A DNA stretch of 33,906 bases. It comes from JACDAN01 sp035535195 (GTDB lineage Bacteria > Actinomycetota > Thermoleophilia > Gaiellales > Gaiellaceae). The notes under the pieces are model-generated. The model did no database searches, was not told the origin of the DNA, and worked only from the letters and a program-made list of their open reading frames with translations. The stretch lies in assembly GCA_035535195.1 (NCBI GenBank), contig DATLQK010000038.1, forward strand, positions 1 through 33,906, in the 5' to 3' direction. Position 1 is the stretch's first letter. Each line of letters begins with the position of its first letter. This document shows, in pieces, positions 13,063-20,472 of the stretch. The position numbers and the translations under genes were made by a program.

Positions 13063-15965
13063 CGGACCCGGAGCCTCGACGTACCCATCAGGTAGCCGGG
13101 CTTCTGCGCCTGGAGGAAGAGGAAGCCCTTGGCCTTCGGCCTGAGGCGGAAGACGACCTGGCCCCTGGCGTTCGTCGCGCGCCACTTCGTGACGAGGCGA
13201 ACGCCGTACGCCCGCACCCTCACGCCGGGAATCGCCCGCCCGCCCGCCTTCACGGTCACGACGAGCCTGCGAAGCCTCTTCGCCTTGAGCCGGCCCTTCG
13301 CGCTCAGCGTCAGGCGCTGGGTGGTGCGAACGACCGAGCCGCCCTTGACGCTGAACGACTGCGGCCGTGTGTAGTCGCCGAGGTTTTGGTCCTCGTCCAC
13401 CGCCGCCACCTTCCACCAGAACGTACCGCCGGTGACATAGGCCCCCAGGAGAAGCGGCGGAGCGTAGCTCGTGTTGTCGGTCCTCACGTCCTCGACGTTC
13501 ACCGAAAAGTCCTCTCGCGAGGAGACGACGACCCGGTACTGCTTCGTCCCGAGCTTCGGATCCCAGCTCAGGAGGACGTGGTCGTCGGTCGCGTCGGTCT
13601 TCGCGCCCGTCGGCTCCCCGACGGTGCGCGTGTGGTAGACGGTGCCCGACCAGGGCCCGGGCGTGACCGCCGTCGTGTTGGTCGGGAAGTTGGCGCGGAC
13701 GCGGATGCCGGTGACGCCGGTCCCGGTCATCTTCACGAAGGCCGCGGCTGCGGAGCGGAAGTCGTCGTACTCGTTGTGGTCGCCGTCGGCCTCGTCCACG
13801 GCCAGGCGGTACGAGACGGCGCCGGGCACGGGATCCCATGACATGACGGGGAACATCTCGCCGGCCAGGGCGTCGAAGTGCGGCGCCGGCACCGGCAGAC
13901 GGCGTTGGAACGACCCGACGGACGACCAGCGGAGGCCGGTCAGGTTCTCGTCGTCGGCTCGCACGCGCCAGTAGAGCAGCGTGTCGGCCGGGTACGCCTT
14001 GTTGCTCGTATAGGCCGTCGCGGCAGTCGCGACGTCCTCGAGGAGCGTCCCGAAGCTCGGGTCCTGGGAGACCTGCAGCCTGTACCTCCGTGCCCCCTCC
14101 GCCGGCGACCAGCGGAAGACCGGCTGGCCGACGACGTCCGAGCCCGTGGCCGGTGCGGTCAGCAGCGGCGGGTTCGACTCCTTGCGGAAGTTGGGCGGCG
14201 CCGCCTGGAGCGGGTCGCCGACGGCCCCTGAGCCGTTGGAGTTGGTCGCCGGGAGCACGGCCCAGTAGTAGAGGGTCGTCTCGTCCGGGTAGGTCATGAT
14301 CCAGTTCGGCCCCCGCGGCGCGTAGGCCGGAAGCTGAGTGAACGCGTAGTCGACGATGTTGCTGAACGACGCGTCCTTGGCCACGAGGACGAAGTAGGAC
14401 TGTTTGCCAGCGATCGGCTTCCAGGTGAAGTACGGCATACGGGTCGTCGTCACACCGGTGGTGGGCAGGAGGTAGTCCCCGGAGCCAAGGTTGTTCGGGA
14501 CGCAGCTCGGTGAACACGCGCCTCCGGGCGGCGGGCCCGCCCATTGGAAGGCCGGCGCGCTGCCGCCGTTGATGTACGTGTAGTCGCCGTAGACCTCGGA
14601 CGAGCCGAACTCCCCGGCCCGGTCGGCGCGCGCCCGTACGCGGACGCAGTACTCGGAGTTCAGGTTGGGATGGAAGCCACCGTCGCTCGCCACCGGGCGC
14701 GCGTCCGCGTACGGCTTCACGTTGTTCCAGCTGTAGCCGAGCATCGTCCACGCGTTCGTCGCCGTCGTCGAATGCCAGTGGTCGAGCGCGCCGGACGACC
14801 AGTTGCACATCCCGCCCTCGAACGGGAAGACGTCGACCTCGTAGCTTGAGGCGCCGGGGACGGGGTCCCACGTCACGACCGGAACGTAGGTCTGGTAGCC
14901 GGCCGTGCCGCCGTCGACGTCGCTGCCGGGATCGCTGAGGTTGTCGCGCATACGCACGTTCTTCACGCTCGGCGCGGTGACCGGCGGGACCTTGTCGAAC
15001 GTCTTCATGAACGAAGGCCCGACGTTCCAGTCGCCGGCGTTCCCGAAGGCGTCGAGCGAGCGGACGCGCCAGTAGTAGGTGTTGTCGCGGAGCATCGTGG
15101 TCGGCGCGTAGGTGTTCGCGATCAGCGTGCCGGTGCAGCAGACCTTCGAGCCCGGCGCGAAGTCCTGCGTCGGGTTGACCTCGAGCTCGTACTTCGCTGC
15201 GCCCGGGACCGCGTCCCAGCTGAATTGCGGGTCGTAGACCTCGGTGTCGACGCGGAGGTCACCGACCGAGGTCGCCGCGGCGGTCGGCCAGACCCACGTG
15301 AAGGCGCCGACGGCGGAGGCTGCGCCCCGGTTTCCCTGGGCGTCCATCGGGACGACGCCCCAGTAGTACGTGCCTGGCGGCAGCAGCATCGCGCGCGGCG
15401 CGTAGACCGTGCCGCGCGTCTCCACGTTCGACTGGGCCAGCACGGCCGATCCCAGGGACGGGTCGCTCGCGATCGTGACGAGATACCTGGCGGCGCCGGG
15501 GACGGCGCCCCACTTGAGCACGAGCGGGTTCGTCGGGTGGACGGCGACGGCGCCGTTCGTCGGCGAGAGCAGCGTCGGGGGTGTGTTCCACGTCTTGCGA
15601 AGCGGCCGAGGCGCCGTCCACGGCGAGACGGCGCCTCCAGGCGCGATGGCGCGGACGCGCCACCAATACGTGCCGTTCGGCAGGGTCTTCTTGACGGTCG
15701 CGCGGCTGTTGCGCGTGAAGAACTGCCCCTCCCCCGCGCCGAGCACCGGCGAGTTGAAGCCGGCGTCTGCGGCGATCGCGAACTCGTACTTCTCGGCGCC
15801 GGCGACTCCGGTCCACGCGAAGGACGGGAGTGCCTGGACGGCCGCGTCGGCGGCCGGAGCGAGAAGCGTCGGGGTGCCGGTCGCGGCGGACGCGGGGCCG
15901 GCGAGGACGACTGCTGCTGCGAATGCCGCGAGGGCACCGATGACGACTCGAAGGGTGGCGGCCAT
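13059..15965 (-). CDS. Large secreted protein with about eight fibronectin type III-like repeats
   Basis: A 968-residue protein with a signal peptide (MAATLRVVIGALAAFAAAVV to GPASAA). It then carries about eight units of roughly 90-110 residues, each starting with a W-x-PVPGA-x-x-Y pattern (FAWTGVAGAEKYEFAI; LKWGAVPGAARYLVTI; FSWDAVPGAAKYELEV; VTWDPVPGASSYEVDV; FRWSPAEGARRYRLQV; LSWDPKLGTKQYRVVV) and containing YYWRVR. These are FN3-like beta sandwiches. The last about 90 residues form a different domain rich in Lys and Arg (GRAIPGVRVRAYGVRLV) ending PGYLMGTSRLRVR. There is no LPXTG or transmembrane anchor. An extracellular adhesion or matrix role is inferred. ATG 15965 has no strong ribosome-binding site. 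Confidence 0.85.
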   Translation of the reverse strand: MAATLRVVIGALAAFAAAVVLAGPASAATGTPTLLAPAADAAVQALPSFAWTGVAGAEKYEFAIAADAGFNSPVLGAGEGQFFTRNSRATVKKTLPNGTYWWRVRAIAPGGAVSPWTAPRPLRKTWNTPPTLLSPTNGAVAVHPTNPLVLKWGAVPGAARYLVTIASDPSLGSAVLAQSNVETRGTVYAPRAMLLPPGTYYWGVVPMDAQGNRGAASAVGAFTWVWPTAAATSVGDLRVDTEVYDPQFSWDAVPGAAKYELEVNPTQDFAPGSKVCCTGTLIANTYAPTTMLRDNTYYWRVRSLDAFGNAGDWNVGPSFMKTFDKVPPVTAPSVKNVRMRDNLSDPGSDVDGGTAGYQTYVPVVTWDPVPGASSYEVDVFPFEGGMCNWSSGALDHWHSTTATNAWTMLGYSWNNVKPYADARPVASDGGFHPNLNSEYCVRVRARADRAGEFGSSEVYGDYTYINGGSAPAFQWAGPPPGGACSPSCVPNNLGSGDYLLPTTGVTTTRMPYFTWKPIAGKQSYFVLVAKDASFSNIVDYAFTQLPAYAPRGPNWIMTYPDETTLYYWAVLPATNSNGSGAVGDPLQAAPPNFRKESNPPLLTAPATGSDVVGQPVFRWSPAEGARRYRLQVSQDPSFGTLLEDVATAATAYTSNKAYPADTLLYWRVRADDENLTGLRWSSVGSFQRRLPVPAPHFDALAGEMFPVMSWDPVPGAVSYRLAVDEADGDHNEYDDFRSAAAAFVKMTGTGVTGIRVRANFPTNTTAVTPGPWSGTVYHTRTVGEPTGAKTDATDDHVLLSWDPKLGTKQYRVVVSSREDFSVNVEDVRTDNTSYAPPLLLGAYVTGGTFWWKVAAVDEDQNLGDYTRPQSFSVKGGSVVRTTQRLTLSAKGRLKAKRLRRLVVTVKAGGRAIPGVRVRAYGVRLVTKWRATNARGQVVFRLRPKAKGFLFLQAQKPGYLMGTSRLRVR

Positions 15966-16197
15966 GGCTGAAGTTCGAGCTCAGCGGCCGCAGAGCTGTC
16001 CCGGTGACTCTCCTTTACTCGTCGCGGGCTATCGCGGTGGGAATCGGGGGAACCGAGCGTCCCGCCAATCCCTCAGCCGAGGGGCTTTTCGCGTAAGGAG
16101 GCCGTAAATGTTGTGAGAATTTCCTGTTTGCAAGGAATAAATCGACGATTTGACGGAAACAACGCCCGTAGTTCGATCCAGAGGAGGGAACTACAGG
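15966..16197. promoter_or_regulatory. Divergent upstream region with hairpin, promoter and palindrome
   Basis: This gap serves two divergent secreted-protein genes. CCCTC-AGCC-GAGGG at 16070-16083 is a short hairpin followed by CTTTT on the plus strand. TTGTGA (16111-16116) and AATAAA (16136-16141) could be a plus-strand promoter, though with a long 19-bp spacer. AAATCG-A-CGATTT at 16139-16151 is a 6-bp-arm palindrome directly after that -10, well placed for repression. The ribosome-binding site GAGGAGGGA at 16181-16189 serves ATG 16198. Confidence 0.4.
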
Positions 16198-16839
16198 ATG
16201 CGCAAGCTCGTACTGCTTCTGACTGCGATTGCGGCCACGGCCGTCGCCTTCGCGGCGTCGGCCGTCGCGCAGGCGCCGCCGACGATCACGCTCGCCATCG
16301 GCAAGCCGAGCGGCGGGCCGCAGGGCACCGTTACGACCGTCAGATACGGCCAGCTCGTGAAGCTCTCCGGCGACGTCTCAGGCGCCCCGGCGAGCGGTGA
16401 GGTCGTGGACATCACCATCACGCCGTACCGCGGCGAGACGACGATCCGGCAGGCCCGCACGGACTCGACCGGTGAGTTCGAGTTCACGCACCGGCCGACG
16501 ATCCGGACCAGCTACACGGCGCGGGCCCGCGGCGGCACGAGCGCGCAGGAGCCGCTTGCGTTCGTTCGCCCGCAGGTCACGCTGACGCCGTGGAACAAGC
16601 GTGCGGGCCAGTTCATCGTGAAGATGCGCGCCAACGCGCAGAACGCCTCGCACGTCGTCTGGTTCCAGCGCCGCATCAACCGCACCAGGTGGGCGACCGT
16701 CAAGCGCGTGAAGCTTCGCCGCGACCTGACCGCCCGCTTCACCGTGCGTCTGCCGAGCGGCACCCGCTGGGTGCGCGCCTCCGTGCCGCAGACGCCTGGC
16801 TACCTCACCGCGACAAGCGCCTTCGTCCGCATCAGGTAG
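16198..16839 (+). CDS. Secreted beta-sandwich protein of unknown function
   Basis: ATG 16198 has a strong GAGGAGGGA ribosome-binding site. The 213-residue product begins with a signal peptide (MRKLVLLLTAIAATAVAFAA, cleavage after SAVAQA). The mature part has Ig-like or carboxypeptidase-regulatory-like beta patterns (VRYGQLVKLSGDVSGAPASG; TDSTGEFEFTHRP), then a second domain rich in Arg and Trp. It ends PGYLTATSAFVRIR, closely like the last residues PGYLMGTSRLRVR of the large FN3 protein encoded divergently, so the two share a C-terminal module. No enzyme motif is seen. A terminator follows directly. Confidence 0.8.
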   Translation: MRKLVLLLTAIAATAVAFAASAVAQAPPTITLAIGKPSGGPQGTVTTVRYGQLVKLSGDVSGAPASGEVVDITITPYRGETTIRQARTDSTGEFEFTHRPTIRTSYTARARGGTSAQEPLAFVRPQVTLTPWNKRAGQFIVKMRANAQNASHVVWFQRRINRTRWATVKRVKLRRDLTARFTVRLPSGTRWVRASVPQTPGYLTATSAFVRIR

Positions 16840-16849
16840 CGCCGATTGG

Positions 16850-16879
16850 GAGCGCCGGGCCATTGGGCGCCCGGCGCTC
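16850..16879 (+). terminator. Intrinsic terminator of the secreted-protein gene
   Basis: GAGCGCCGGGC at 16850-16860 and GCCCGGCGCTC at 16869-16879 form a perfect 11-bp stem with an 8-base loop, 11 bp after the stop codon. The trailing sequence is TCTCTC rather than a pure T-tract. Confidence 0.7.
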
Positions 16880-16913
16880 TCTCTCACCTGATCGAGCGAT
16901 CACGCAGCACCCC

Positions 16914-16958
16914 GTGCGACGAGCCCAAAGGGCACGCGTCCCGGGTCGTGCGACGAGC
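16914..16958. repeat. Direct repeat of 11 bp
   Basis: GTGCGACGAGC occurs at 16914-16924 and again at 16948-16958, 34 bp apart, in the gap after the secreted-protein gene. No function is evident. Confidence 0.4.
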
Positions 16959-17266
16959 TAGAGAACGAGAAGCAGGACGCCCGCGACGACGCTGATCACC
17001 CAACCGGAGAGGAGCAAGACCGAGACCCAGCTCGGGATCACGCCACGCTCCGGCATGTGCGCGAATGCGATCGCGTCAGCGCCGAACTGTGCCACGGCCC
17101 GTCGAACATAGATCCGGGTGAAGCTGCGGCCCAGGAAGATCAGGGCAAGGCCGAACTCGGTAGCCGCAACGTGCTGCACAAAACGACAATGCGCGAAACG
17201 CCGGCGGCATCCAACTGGCCGTTTGTCGAGACCCACTGGCGGATGGGCTAGACCCGGCTTCGTCAC
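16958..17266 (-). CDS. Hypothetical small membrane protein
   Basis: A possible 102-residue product. The convincing part is the C-terminal two thirds (ATEFGLALIFLGRSFTRIYV; FGADAIAFAHMPERGVIPSW), which ends in one clear transmembrane helix, WVSVLLLSGWVISVVAGVLL. The GTG at 17266 overlaps the methyltransferase stop as GTGA, which suggests translational coupling, but residues 1-28 look less natural. An internal GTG at 17179 would give 73 residues and fits the hydrophobic part better. No family is recognised. Confidence 0.35.
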   Translation of the reverse strand: MTKPGLAHPPVGLDKRPVGCRRRFAHCRFVQHVAATEFGLALIFLGRSFTRIYVRRAVAQFGADAIAFAHMPERGVIPSWVSVLLLSGWVISVVAGVLLLVL

Positions 17267-18050
17267 TCCCGCGGCGCGATGTAGTACGTACGGCTCGTCA
17301 CACCGCTGGGATGCCGCTCCTCGGGTGGAGCGTCGAGCAGCCGCCCACCCGCGGCCTCGAAGATCCTGATCGTTTCCTCGTACGGGACGGCGGACATGAG
17401 CATCTCTGGCTCCCAACCGAGTCGCTCATACAGGAACGTCGGGCTTACCCCGGCTGCTCGCAGCCACCGCTTGCCGCGGGTGCCCAGCGGCACGTACGGG
17501 TCATCGCGCGGCGGCACTCGTTCGGGCAGCTGCACGGCTGCGACGCCGCCGGGGCTGAGCACGCGAACAAACTCGCGCAGATACCGCTCGATTGCGTCGC
17601 GCGACGGAAGGTGCTGGAGCACCAGCAGGCACGAGAGGAAGTCCACTGAGCCCGACTCGTACCGAGACAAATCCTCCCGGTCGTGCCTCACGAACACGGC
17701 GCCCGATCCTGGATCGAGCCGCTTCGCCTGCTTGATCATCGTCGACGCGACGTCGAGCCCGTAGGTGCGCTCGAAGTGCGGCGCGAGGGCCCGCGTCAGC
17801 CGACCGAGCCCACACCCGAAGTCCAGCGCAGTGCCGGGCCGGGCCGGCCGGCCGTAGCGCTGCGTATGAGCAAGCATCGCGGCGACCATGTCGACGCCGG
17901 TAGCGAAGAACCGGTCGATATCCCAGCCCCCGTGGCGCGTGTCGGGAGCCGTGAGGATGGCCCAGAAGGGGTCGATCCGGCCCAGTCCTCCCACGCAGCG
18001 CGGTGCCGGTCGCGGGCCACCCGTGGAAACGTAGCGAGCAGCCGTTGCAC
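17263..18050 (-). CDS. SAM-dependent methyltransferase with an apparent frameshift near its start
   Basis: The main frame has a class I methyltransferase core: TALDFGCGLGRLTRALAPHF (SAM-binding motif I), YGLDVASTMIKQAKRL, then FLSCLLVLQHLPSRDAIERY and LREFVRVLSPGGVAAVQLPE. A GTG at 18050 opens a second frame reading MQRLLATFPRVARDRHRAAW then EDW, which looks like the natural N-terminus; the core frame resumes with GRIDPFWAIL. Joining them needs one extra G at about 17979-17984 (TGG GGC in place of TGG GC). It may be a sequencing error, a true frameshift mutation or, less likely, recoding. If not real, the gene would start at GTG 17994. It follows the secreted propeller gene by 15 bp. The substrate is unknown. 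Confidence 0.7.
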
Positions 18051-18065
18051 AGGTGCGGCCAGGCG

Positions 18066-19064
18066 CTAGCGACGCCGAACGAACGTGATGTGTCCCTCGG
18101 CGTGGGTGACTGCGGGTCCGTCGGCTACCCGGCGAACCGTGCATCGTCGCGCACAGCGCAAGGCGATCGTCCGCGCACCCGCCTCGGTCGCAACGATCAG
18201 CTCGCCCGCGCGCAGATTCGCGCGAGACAGGTTCGTGCCCGCGAGGACGAGCACGCCGTCCGATCCACCGGTCGGCGACCCGGGGGATCCGAGATCTGCG
18301 AGGTACGCGGCAGCGGGGCGACCGGGCTGCGGCGGCACGAACCCGACCGCTTCGACCCCGATGTCGCCGCCGGCGGGAAGTGACGGCTGGGCCACGACGC
18401 GAACGCGACCACCGGGCCCAAACGCGGAGATCCGGCCCGTCACCTCATCGACGGCGATGAGGTTGCCCCCGAACCGGCCGAAACTCCGAGGCGCGACGGC
18501 GATGCCACCCTCGACGTGCGGAGCACCGCTCGCGACGATCCGCGCTCGGGCGTGGCAGTCGAACGCGTACAGCGTCGTCGCGCCGGAGGCGAACGACGTG
18601 ACGAGAAGGCGGTAGCCGAACGAGCCGACGTCGTCGATCGTGATCCCGGATGGGAACGCGCCCGCGGGCAGGTCGACAAACCGACTGCTCCGACCGCTGC
18701 GACCGATCCTCACGATGCCAGGGGTCGCGTCGGGGTCGAGGACGAAGGTGACGTCCCGGCCGAATCCGCAACGAGCGCCGGCAACGCGGTGACCTCGCCC
18801 CAGGGCGATATAGGGCTCGCCGGCCGCCCCCGCATAACCCTGAGGGCCGCGGGCGTAGGGTCCGGGTGATCCGCCGGGCCGCATCACAAAGACGCCGCTG
18901 TGTGTTGAGAGAACGAGCCGTCCGTCAGCACGGGGACCGACCACGTCGACGATGCCCGGCACCTTCGCGACTGCTCGCCACTTCGCCGGCACCGATGCCG
19001 CCGACGCGACCGACGAAGCCAACAGCGCAACGCAGATCGCGCCAGCCACCCGGCCCTTCGCCAT
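18066..19064 (-). CDS. Secreted propeller-like hypothetical protein
   Basis: A 332-residue protein with signal peptide MAKGRVAGAICVALLASSVA (cleavage near ASAA, residue 23). The mature sequence is made of repeated short beta segments with alternating Gly and Asp (VVGPRADGRLVLSTHSGVFV; PSGITIDDVGSFGYRLLVTS; NLIAVDEVTGRISAFGPGG), as in SMP-30/NHL-type beta propellers that line up with DDVGS and VDEVTG turns. No catalytic or anchor motif is visible. Three cysteines in the last 40 residues (RCARRCTV) may form a disulfide. Confidence 0.65.
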   Translation of the reverse strand: MAKGRVAGAICVALLASSVASAASVPAKWRAVAKVPGIVDVVGPRADGRLVLSTHSGVFVMRPGGSPGPYARGPQGYAGAAGEPYIALGRGHRVAGARCGFGRDVTFVLDPDATPGIVRIGRSGRSSRFVDLPAGAFPSGITIDDVGSFGYRLLVTSFASGATTLYAFDCHARARIVASGAPHVEGGIAVAPRSFGRFGGNLIAVDEVTGRISAFGPGGRVRVVAQPSLPAGGDIGVEAVGFVPPQPGRPAAAYLADLGSPGSPTGGSDGVLVLAGTNLSRANLRAGELIVATEAGARTIALRCARRCTVRRVADGPAVTHAEGHITFVRRR

Positions 19065-19173
19065 GCCGCCAGCCTAACTCGGCCGGCAGGCGATCATTTC
19101 CAACCGAACGACGCCGCGTGTGTACCGCCGGCCAGCTGTTTCAGGCAGCCGGCTGGACGTTTAGGCACCGATT

Positions 19174-19190
19174 GGGCCCTGCTCGGGCCC
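19174..19190 (-). terminator. Hairpin downstream of tRNA-Pro
   Basis: GGGCCC at 19174-19179 and at 19185-19190 pair around a 5-base loop, ten bases past the tRNA 3' end on the minus strand. Without a T-tract it is a weak terminator candidate. The rest of the gap at 19065-19173 shows no gene. Confidence 0.35.
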
Positions 19191-19199
19191 ACATTCCAG

Positions 19200-19274
19200 T
19201 CGGGGCGCCGAGATTTGAACTCGGGACCTCTAGTCCCCCAGACTAGCGCGCTAACCAGGCTGCGCCACGCCCCG
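19200..19274 (-). tRNA. tRNA-Pro (anticodon GGG)
   Basis: A full cloverleaf can be drawn. The 7-bp acceptor stem is CGGGGCG with CGCCCCG, with C at position 1 as usual for tRNA-Pro. The D-arm holds GCGCAGCCTGGTTAGCGC. The anticodon stem is CTAGT/ACTAG with loop CTGGGGG, giving anticodon GGG. The T-arm is CCGAG-TTCAAAT-CTCGG, and the discriminator base is A. The 3' CCA is not encoded. It reads proline codon CCC (and CCU by wobble). The gene is about 1.2 kb from the proline-tRNA ligase gene on the same strand. Confidence 0.95.
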
Positions 19275-19360
19275 TGGCCGACACGATAACAAGCGACCTA
19301 GACCGGCCTTGTGGCGTCGGGGGCCCACGTCGACGTCCGGAACTGAGCTACGGTCGCGAA

Positions 19361-19780
19361 GTGACCGAGCGCATCCCGGAACCCGGTGAGGGCAAGCGGT
19401 TCCTCGCTCCGGAGACGCTTGCTCCGCCGGCCGGGTACAGCCATGTCGTCGAGGCACCCGCGGGCCTGCTCCTCTACATCTCCGGCCAGGTGCCGCTCGA
19501 CCGGAACGGCGAACTGGTCGGCGCCGGTGAGATCGCGGCGCAGACGCGGCAGGTGTTCGAGAACCTCACCGCCGCTCTGGCCGCCGCGGGCGGGTCCTGG
19601 AGCGACGTCGTCAAGCTCGGCTACTTCCTCGTGGACGTCGCGCACCTGCAGACCGTTCGCGCGATCCGCGACGAGTACGTGGATGCCGAGCGCCCGCCGG
19701 CGAGCACGCTCGTGGAGGTGAGCCGCCTCTTCAGGGACGACGTCCTGATCGAGGTCGAGGCGATCGCGATCAAGGGCTGA
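19361..19780 (+). CDS. Rid (YjgF/YER057c/UK114) family protein
   Basis: A 139-residue protein of the Rid fold: LLLYISGQVPLDRNGELVGA, IAAQTRQVFENLTAALAAAG, VKLGYFLVDVAHLQTVRAIR and VEVSRLFRDDVLIEVEAIAI. RidA enzymes hydrolyse reactive enamines and imines using an arginine in P-A-R-S. Here the position reads P-A-S-T, so the catalytic arginine is missing and the protein belongs to another Rid subgroup of unsure activity. GTG 19361 is preferred; TACGGT seven bases before it suggests a leaderless mRNA. Frame upstream of it runs into the tRNA gene region and looks non-coding. Divergent from tRNA-Pro. Confidence 0.85.
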   Translation: MTERIPEPGEGKRFLAPETLAPPAGYSHVVEAPAGLLLYISGQVPLDRNGELVGAGEIAAQTRQVFENLTAALAAAGGSWSDVVKLGYFLVDVAHLQTVRAIRDEYVDAERPPASTLVEVSRLFRDDVLIEVEAIAIKG

Positions 19781-19823
19781 CCCGGCGAAATTCGAGCAAA
19801 GAGCGGACAAATTTTCGGCCCTC

Positions 19824-19851
19824 GACGCAAGGCTTGCTGCCTCCATGCGTC
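19824..19851. other. Hairpin after the Rid gene
   Basis: GACGCA at 19824-19829 pairs with TGCGTC at 19846-19851, and AGGC pairs with GCCT inside it around loop TTGCT with a 3-base bulge. It lies 44 bp after the stop of the Rid gene. It could be a terminator but lacks a T-tract. Confidence 0.35.
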
Positions 19852-19881
19852 TTGAAACAGAGGTCCGACACACGACTGCGG

Positions 19882-19970
19882 TTGTCCACACCCGGGAGAA
19901 GGCCAGGCCGACGACCCCGCCAGGGCAGCCGCGTTGCCAGCCACGACGATATCCACATGCCTGTGGAAAA
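19882..19970. promoter_or_regulatory. Second DnaA-box cluster
   Basis: TTGTCCACA (19882-19890) is the standard actinobacterial DnaA box. ATATCCACA (19949-19957) and, inverted four bases on, TTTTCCACA (plus-strand TGTGGAAAA at 19962-19970) each differ from the TTATCCACA consensus at one position. Three boxes in 89 bp of a gene-poor gap are unlikely by chance in DNA this GC-rich. As at 4722-4762 there is no replication gene nearby, so a DnaA-titration or regulatory site is more likely than oriC. Confidence 0.45.
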
Positions 19971-20184
19971 GCCCCGGAAGCCGCCAGATAAGCAGCAGAA
20001 GCAACGTAAGGAGCCCGCCAAGCCGCCGGGTCAATTCCTCACGAACGAGCTCCAAGAGGAAACGGCGCGTTTTCTGCGTGAAATCAAAGGGCTCGCGAAG
20101 CGCCGAGAGCAGGCGAAGTCGGAAGAGACCAGGGGGCCGCCGCCGAAGCGGCCGCCCGACGATCAGCGCTCGAGCCGCCGGTAG
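19957..20184 (+). CDS. Possible small basic protein, 75 residues
   Basis: From ATG 19957 the frame gives a Lys/Pro/Gln-rich start (MPVEKPRKPPDKQQKQRKEP), a plausible amphipathic helix (FLTNELQEETARFLREIKGL) and a charged Pro-rich end. There is no ribosome-binding site, and the start overlaps a DnaA box. It converges on and overlaps the XRE gene by 22 bp. The helix looks protein-like, but no family is recognised and it may not be a gene. Confidence 0.35.
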   Translation: MPVEKPRKPPDKQQKQRKEPAKPPGQFLTNELQEETARFLREIKGLAKRREQAKSEETRGPPPKRPPDDQRSSRR

Positions 20185-20462
20185 AGCCGGTCGATCAGCT
20201 CGGGCATCTCCTCGAGCTTCTGCGTGATCAGGCGCAGCCGGTACTCGCGGAAGTGCTCCGGCTCGACCTTGAGCGCCTTCGCCAGCCGCTTGACGATGTC
20301 GTCGGAGGGGACCGGCCGGTTCCCGTGAACGAGGTGGTTGAGGTAGCCGGCCGAGAGCTTCGTCTGGTCGGCGAGCGCGCGGTAGGTGATGCCGGACTCC
20401 TGCATCAGGCGCTCGAGGGTCGGGCCGAATGGCTCCGTGCTGAACCGGCGGCGGCGAGCCAC
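20163..20462 (-). CDS. XRE-family helix-turn-helix regulator
   Basis: A 99-residue DNA-binding protein. The Cro/CI-type helix-turn-helix is at about residues 13-65: GPTLERLMQESGITYRALAD, QTKLSAGYLNHLVHGNRPVP, SDDIVKRLAKALKVEPEHFR. A basic N-terminus (MARRRRFSTEP) and a helical tail (KLEEMPELIDRLYRRLER) flank it. GTG 20462 has AAGG eight bases upstream; earlier in-frame ATGs lie inside proS. It follows proS by 10 bp and is probably the last gene of that run. Target and ligand are unknown. Confidence 0.8.
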   Translation of the reverse strand: MARRRRFSTEPFGPTLERLMQESGITYRALADQTKLSAGYLNHLVHGNRPVPSDDIVKRLAKALKVEPEHFREYRLRLITQKLEEMPELIDRLYRRLER

Positions 20463-20472
20463 TTCCTCGACC

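Noticed and set aside
16011..16110. c-di-AMP (ydaO-type) riboswitch before the secreted-protein gene
   Set aside because: GGGGGAACC is present, but the later conserved GGGGUGAAUC and the 3' core sequence are absent, so the similarity is too partial.
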